A stretch of 35,627 nt of DNA, from the NCBI GenBank assembly GCA_016785955.1, contig JAEUWH010000031.1:1-35627 (forward strand), in the 5' to 3' direction. Under the pieces are notes generated by a model that was not told the origin of the DNA, made no database searches, and was given only the letters and a program-made list of their open reading frames with translations. A program made the position numbers and the translations under genes. This DNA comes from Pseudobdellovibrionaceae bacterium (GTDB lineage: Bacteria; Bdellovibrionota; Bdellovibrionia; Bdellovibrionales; Bdellovibrionaceae). Of the stretch, positions 32,710 to 35,627 are shown piece after piece (the first letter of the stretch is position 1; the number at the start of each line of letters is the position of its first letter).

Positions 32710-34932
32710 ATGTCTGTTGATTCAAACGGAATCAATTCTCGTACGCACGCGCTTAATGCCGCTATTCACCCGCCCACAGTCAAAGTTGAAAGACCTAACG
32801 GAGATAACGCTCCCGTTTCAGATTTTTTTGGTTGTAACACATTTGGCTTGGCACAAATGCGTGAAAAATTACCTAAAGATGCCTATCACAGTCTTCTTAA
32901 AACGTTGGACCACGGTAAGAAATTACCTAAAGAAACGGCCGAGGCGATTGCATCGGCTGTTAAAGAATGGTCGGTCGCTAAAGGCGTTACGCATTTTTGT
33001 CACTGGTTTCAACCTATGACGGGCTTAACCGCCGAAAAACATGATGCTTTCATTACTATTCAATCGTCTCATCATTCAGAACTCCGAGTGATCGAGCGTT
33101 TTACAGGTTCACAATTAATTCAAGGCGAGCCGGATGCGTCTAGCTTTCCCTCGGGTGGAACACGCTCGACATTTGAAGCACGTGGTTACACAACGTGGGA
33201 TCCATCGTCCCCGCTGTTCATCATTGAAGATGAATCTGGAAAAACTCTATGCATCCCAACAGTGTTTTTCGGCTATCACGGACAAGCCTTAGATTGTAAA
33301 ACCCCGCTTCTTCGTTCAGTGGAAGTACTAAACACGAACGCGTGTGAATTTTTAAAATTAATTGGCGATGTCGATGTCAAACATGTCGCGGCCACCTTAG
33401 GTGCTGAACAAGAGTACTTTTTAATTGATAAAAACTTTGTAGCTCTGCGACCAGACCTTATCATGACCGGCCGGTCATTGTTGGGCTCATCGTCTCCTCG
33501 TGGGCAGCAATTAGAAGATCACTATTTTGGTTCCATCCCGACACGCGTAAAAAACTACATGCAAGAAGTGGAATACGAGTTATTCAAACTAGGAATCCCG
33601 GCGAAAACGCGTCATAACGAAGTGGCTCCGGGACAATATGAACTTGCACCCATTTTTGAAGATGTGAATATTGCAGCGGACCACAACACGCTGTCGATGG
33701 AAGTTTTAAAACGTGTGGCTCTTAAACATAACTTTGTATGTTTGCTGCATGAAAAACCGTTCGCGGGAATTAACGGCAGCGGAAAGCATAACAACTGGTC
33801 ACTCTCTAACGACAAAGGCGAAAATCTTTTAGAGCCAGGAACGACACCACACCAGAACCTGCGTTTCCTTGCGGTTCTTTCCGTAGTGGTAAAAGCTGTT
33901 TACGACAACTCGGCCATCTTGCGGGCTGCGATTGCTGCCCCAGGAAATGATCACAGATTGGGTGCGAACGAAGCGCCTCCTGCGATCATCTCAGTATTCT
34001 TAGGTTCTATGCTTGAAAAAATTTGCAATGACATTGAAGAAGGAAAATCAGCGAAAGCGACCGAACAACAAATCATCGACTTGGGTGTAGGCAAAATTCC
34101 AAATATTTCCAAAGACTATACGGATCGTAACAGAACATCTCCGTTTGCGTTCACAGGAAATAAATTTGAATTCCGTGCCGTAGGTTCGTCAGCGATTGTT
34201 TCGATACCCATGACTTATTTGAACGCGGCCGTTGCATACACGTTCCAACATGCGGCAACCGTTTTGAAAGACATTATGAAAACTAAGCCTAACCGTGACG
34301 AAGCAATTATGGAAATGACTCGAATGTTCTTGAAAGAATCCAAGACCGTTCGTTTCGATGGCAACGGCTATTCGCAAGAGTGGCGCGACGAAGCGGCTCG
34401 GCGCGGTTTACCTATTTTGAAATCTACGGCGGATGCTTTAGAAGTTTATAGAGATAAAAAACTAACGGCGTTCTTATCGGAAACGAGGGTTTTATCGACC
34501 GAAGAGGTCATGTCTCGTTATCACATCAGTGTCGAGCGTTACGTGAAAACGATTGATATTGAAATCATGACTTTGCTAGAGATGACACAAACATTGGTTA
34601 TACCTGCGGTTGAAAAACAGTTAACGGCACTGGCCACGACACAATCAACGATGTCGTCTTCGACCTTGAAGAAACATCACATGTCTCGTTCACAAAAACT
34701 GGAAACAACATTCGAAGCAATTCTCAGTCTACATGACGAACTAACGCGTTTGTCGGATACAACAGCCAATATCCACGACGAAAGCGCGCGCATGAAGAAA
34801 CTAGCTGCCGAAGTTCAACCCTTAAGTGTCCGCCTAAGAGAAGCTTGCGACCAAGCCGAGCGCCTAGTAGCCGACGAACTTTGGCCACTACCAAAATACC
34901 GCGAAATGCTATTCGCAACGTCTCTTTGCTAA
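32710..34932 (+). CDS. glnN: Glutamine synthetase type III
   Basis: Assimilates ammonia: glutamate plus NH3 plus ATP to glutamine. 740 residues, the length of GSIII (about 700-730) and far longer than GSI. The N-terminal part has FFGCNTFGLAQMREKLPKDA, then THFCHWFQPMTGLTAEKHDAF. Core motifs: FPSGGTRSTFEARGYTTWDP, ATLGAEQEYFLID, RHNEVAPGQYELAP, catalytic loop FAGINGSGKHNNWS, and NRTSPFAFTGNKFEFRAVGS. The C-terminal 150 residues are helical. Strong ribosome site AAGGAG. Monocistronic, with a hairpin after the stop. No PII or NtrC gene is nearby. Confidence 0.95.
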   Translation: MSVDSNGINSRTHALNAAIHPPTVKVERPNGDNAPVSDFFGCNTFGLAQMREKLPKDAYHSLLKTLDHGKKLPKETAEAIASAVKEWSVAKGVTHFCHWFQPMTGLTAEKHDAFITIQSSHHSELRVIERFTGSQLIQGEPDASSFPSGGTRSTFEARGYTTWDPSSPLFIIEDESGKTLCIPTVFFGYHGQALDCKTPLLRSVEVLNTNACEFLKLIGDVDVKHVAATLGAEQEYFLIDKNFVALRPDLIMTGRSLLGSSSPRGQQLEDHYFGSIPTRVKNYMQEVEYELFKLGIPAKTRHNEVAPGQYELAPIFEDVNIAADHNTLSMEVLKRVALKHNFVCLLHEKPFAGINGSGKHNNWSLSNDKGENLLEPGTTPHQNLRFLAVLSVVVKAVYDNSAILRAAIAAPGNDHRLGANEAPPAIISVFLGSMLEKICNDIEEGKSAKATEQQIIDLGVGKIPNISKDYTDRNRTSPFAFTGNKFEFRAVGSSAIVSIPMTYLNAAVAYTFQHAATVLKDIMKTKPNRDEAIMEMTRMFLKESKTVRFDGNGYSQEWRDEAARRGLPILKSTADALEVYRDKKLTAFLSETRVLSTEEVMSRYHISVERYVKTIDIEIMTLLEMTQTLVIPAVEKQLTALATTQSTMSSSTLKKHHMSRSQKLETTFEAILSLHDELTRLSDTTANIHDESARMKKLAAEVQPLSVRLREACDQAERLVADELWPLPKYREMLFATSLC

Positions 34933-34968
34933 ATAAAAAGAGATTATAAGCAAATCAAAAGGAAACAC

Positions 34969-34993
34969 GCTAAAAGCTTTAGCTTTAGTTTTA
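34969..34993 (+). terminator. Probable terminator of glnN
   Basis: GCTAAA (34969-34974), loop AGC, TTTAGC (34978-34983), followed by a T-rich tail TTTAGTTTTA. The stem is short (6 bases), but position 37 bases after the stop and the T-rich tail fit an intrinsic terminator. Confidence 0.4.
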
Positions 34994-34994
34994 C

Positions 34995-35027
34995 CCTTCC
35001 CCACAATTCTAACCAGTGTGGGGAAGG
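34995..35027. terminator. Strong GC-rich hairpin, possible bidirectional terminator
   Basis: CCTTCCCCACA (34995-35005) pairs perfectly with TGTGGGGAAGG (35017-35027) around an 11-base loop. On the minus strand it is followed by GGTAAAACTAAAG, on the plus strand by ACACGC, so neither side has a T-run. It stands between glnN and the convergent frame at the right edge and may back up the weak hairpin just before it. Confidence 0.45.
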
Positions 35028-35313
35028 ACACGCACTAGCGAGATCCACAACCATTCACACACCTGCACATAAACTCCTGCCCCCACACACACCATCCTGC
35101 CTGATCCCGAGAACGCCACAGAGACAGAGATCGCATAGGCCCATGATCTCCATGCATCCTGGAAACTCCAAAAACTCCATGCCATCCGGAAACGCCATGA
35201 ACTCTGTCATTTGTCATTACCAACTGTCATTACCAACCTATCTAGGTGTCATTACCAAACAATCTAGGTCGATTTAATTACTACCGTAATTCGATATGCT
35301 CTATCTAGCAGTA
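35028..35313. repeat. Repeat-rich gap: 27-base and TTACCA-type tandem repeats
   Basis: No credible gene (a 62-codon minus frame is a reading of the repeats). Two imperfect 27-base units start at 35148 (CTCCATGCATCCTGGAAACT) and 35175 (CTCCATGCCATCCGGAAACG). Then TGTCATT units start at 35205, 35212, 35225 and 35247; the last two are 22 bases each (TGTCATTACCAACCTATCTA and TGTCATTACCAAACAATCTA, each followed by GG). These last units are copy C of the family seen at 23220-23262. Confidence 0.55.
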
Positions 35314-35627
35314 TCATGAGCTGTTGCCTTTCCCTCCAGAAAATCCCGAAACACCATCAGCTACTCTCGCTCTCCGACCAGGAACACCACCTCCAGCAGC
35401 GGTAGCCCTCTGGGGGCTCACACCCGCAAGCCGGCGGATACTATCGCCCCCCTTCGTACTAGCTTTGCCCAAGCGTCCAGCAACATGCTGAGGTGATCTG
35501 TGAGTATAAGCTATCACCCCCAGAGCCTCTAACATGTTCTGAATAATGTAGAGCTTCACCAGACGATACTCCCTCCCCCAGGTTAACACCCGCGAGTAAA
35601 CCAAATACCCCCAAAACCGCCGCTGAT
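35314..35627 (-). CDS. Partial reading frame at the window edge, unknown
   Basis: Open from the window edge to a TGA at 35314-35316, at least 103 codons, so the true start lies outside. Nothing is recognised. The visible part begins QRRFWGYLVYSRVLTWGREY, continues YIIQNMLEALGVIAYTHRSP, and ends in a Gly/Arg/Ser-rich, probably disordered tail (VPGRRARVADGVSGFSGGKG). Base composition is clearly more GC-rich than the other genes, and the flank carries tandem repeats, which may mean acquired DNA. It could also be a chance frame in GC-rich sequence. Confidence 0.4.
   Translation of the reverse strand, partial: QRRFWGYLVYSRVLTWGREYRLVKLYIIQNMLEALGVIAYTHRSPQHVAGRLGKASTKGGDSIRRLAGVSPQRATAAGGGVPGRRARVADGVSGFSGGKGNSS

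Noticed and set aside
35035-35223. 62-codon minus-strand frame rich in His, Gly and Met
   Set aside because: Its pattern comes from the 27-base tandem repeats; no ribosome site or homology.

Overview
The window looks like chromosome from an AT-rich, Gram-negative predatory or delta-type bacterium. A Bdellovibrionota member (Bdellovibrio or Pseudobdellovibrio-like) is my best guess. The reasons are the mix of an HRDVSPQN-type Ser/Thr kinase, HD-GYP and GGDEF proteins, stand-alone CheY/CheX, pilin-like genes with Cys-rich tails, type III glutamine synthetase and RNase Y. This is inference from protein style; there is no rRNA or other marker here to prove it. I see no tRNA, rRNA, CRISPR array, transposase or phage gene.

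Layout. (1) 163-7539, minus strand: a type I secretion operon of a HlyD-like adaptor followed by two long ABC exporter subunits, each with cNMP-binding-like N-terminal domains and a dead C39-like domain. (2) 7685-8573, minus: a receiver-less LuxR-type regulator and a hotdog acyl-CoA thioesterase. (3) 8906-9832, plus: a CheY/CheX pair. (4) 9914-13124, plus: three overlapping prepilin-like genes. The first carries an in-frame TGA followed by more matching coding sequence; the last is a pilin fused to four thrombospondin type-1-like repeats. (5) 13197-16670: a CoA-transferase, two secreted proteins of unknown role and D-lactate dehydrogenase. (6) 17040-23147: kinase-PilZ fusion, RDD membrane protein, CCA-adding enzyme, QueG, a histidine-less HPt-like protein and an HD-GYP protein. 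(7) 23374-28199: a lipoprotein glycerophosphodiesterase, a small membrane protein, an MFS exporter, ArfB-like rescue factor and an RNase Y homologue. (8) 28443-32259: two envelope proteins of unknown role, a diguanylate cyclase and a DUF4442 protein. (9) 32710-34932: glutamine synthetase III, then a repeat-containing, GC-richer end with one cut-off reading frame.

Themes. Surface and secretion functions (type I exporter, pilin tip proteins, exported unknowns) sit beside cyclic-di-GMP and phosphorelay signalling parts, several of which have lost key residues (PilZ, HPt, C39, one ABC H-loop, KH loop of RNase Y). Two non-coding patterns stand out. Short TGTCNTTACCAA-type tandem repeats occur in the convergent gene gaps. 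Promoter-like boxes lie so close to several SD-less start codons that leaderless mRNAs are likely; two divergent gene pairs have interlocked promoters of this kind.
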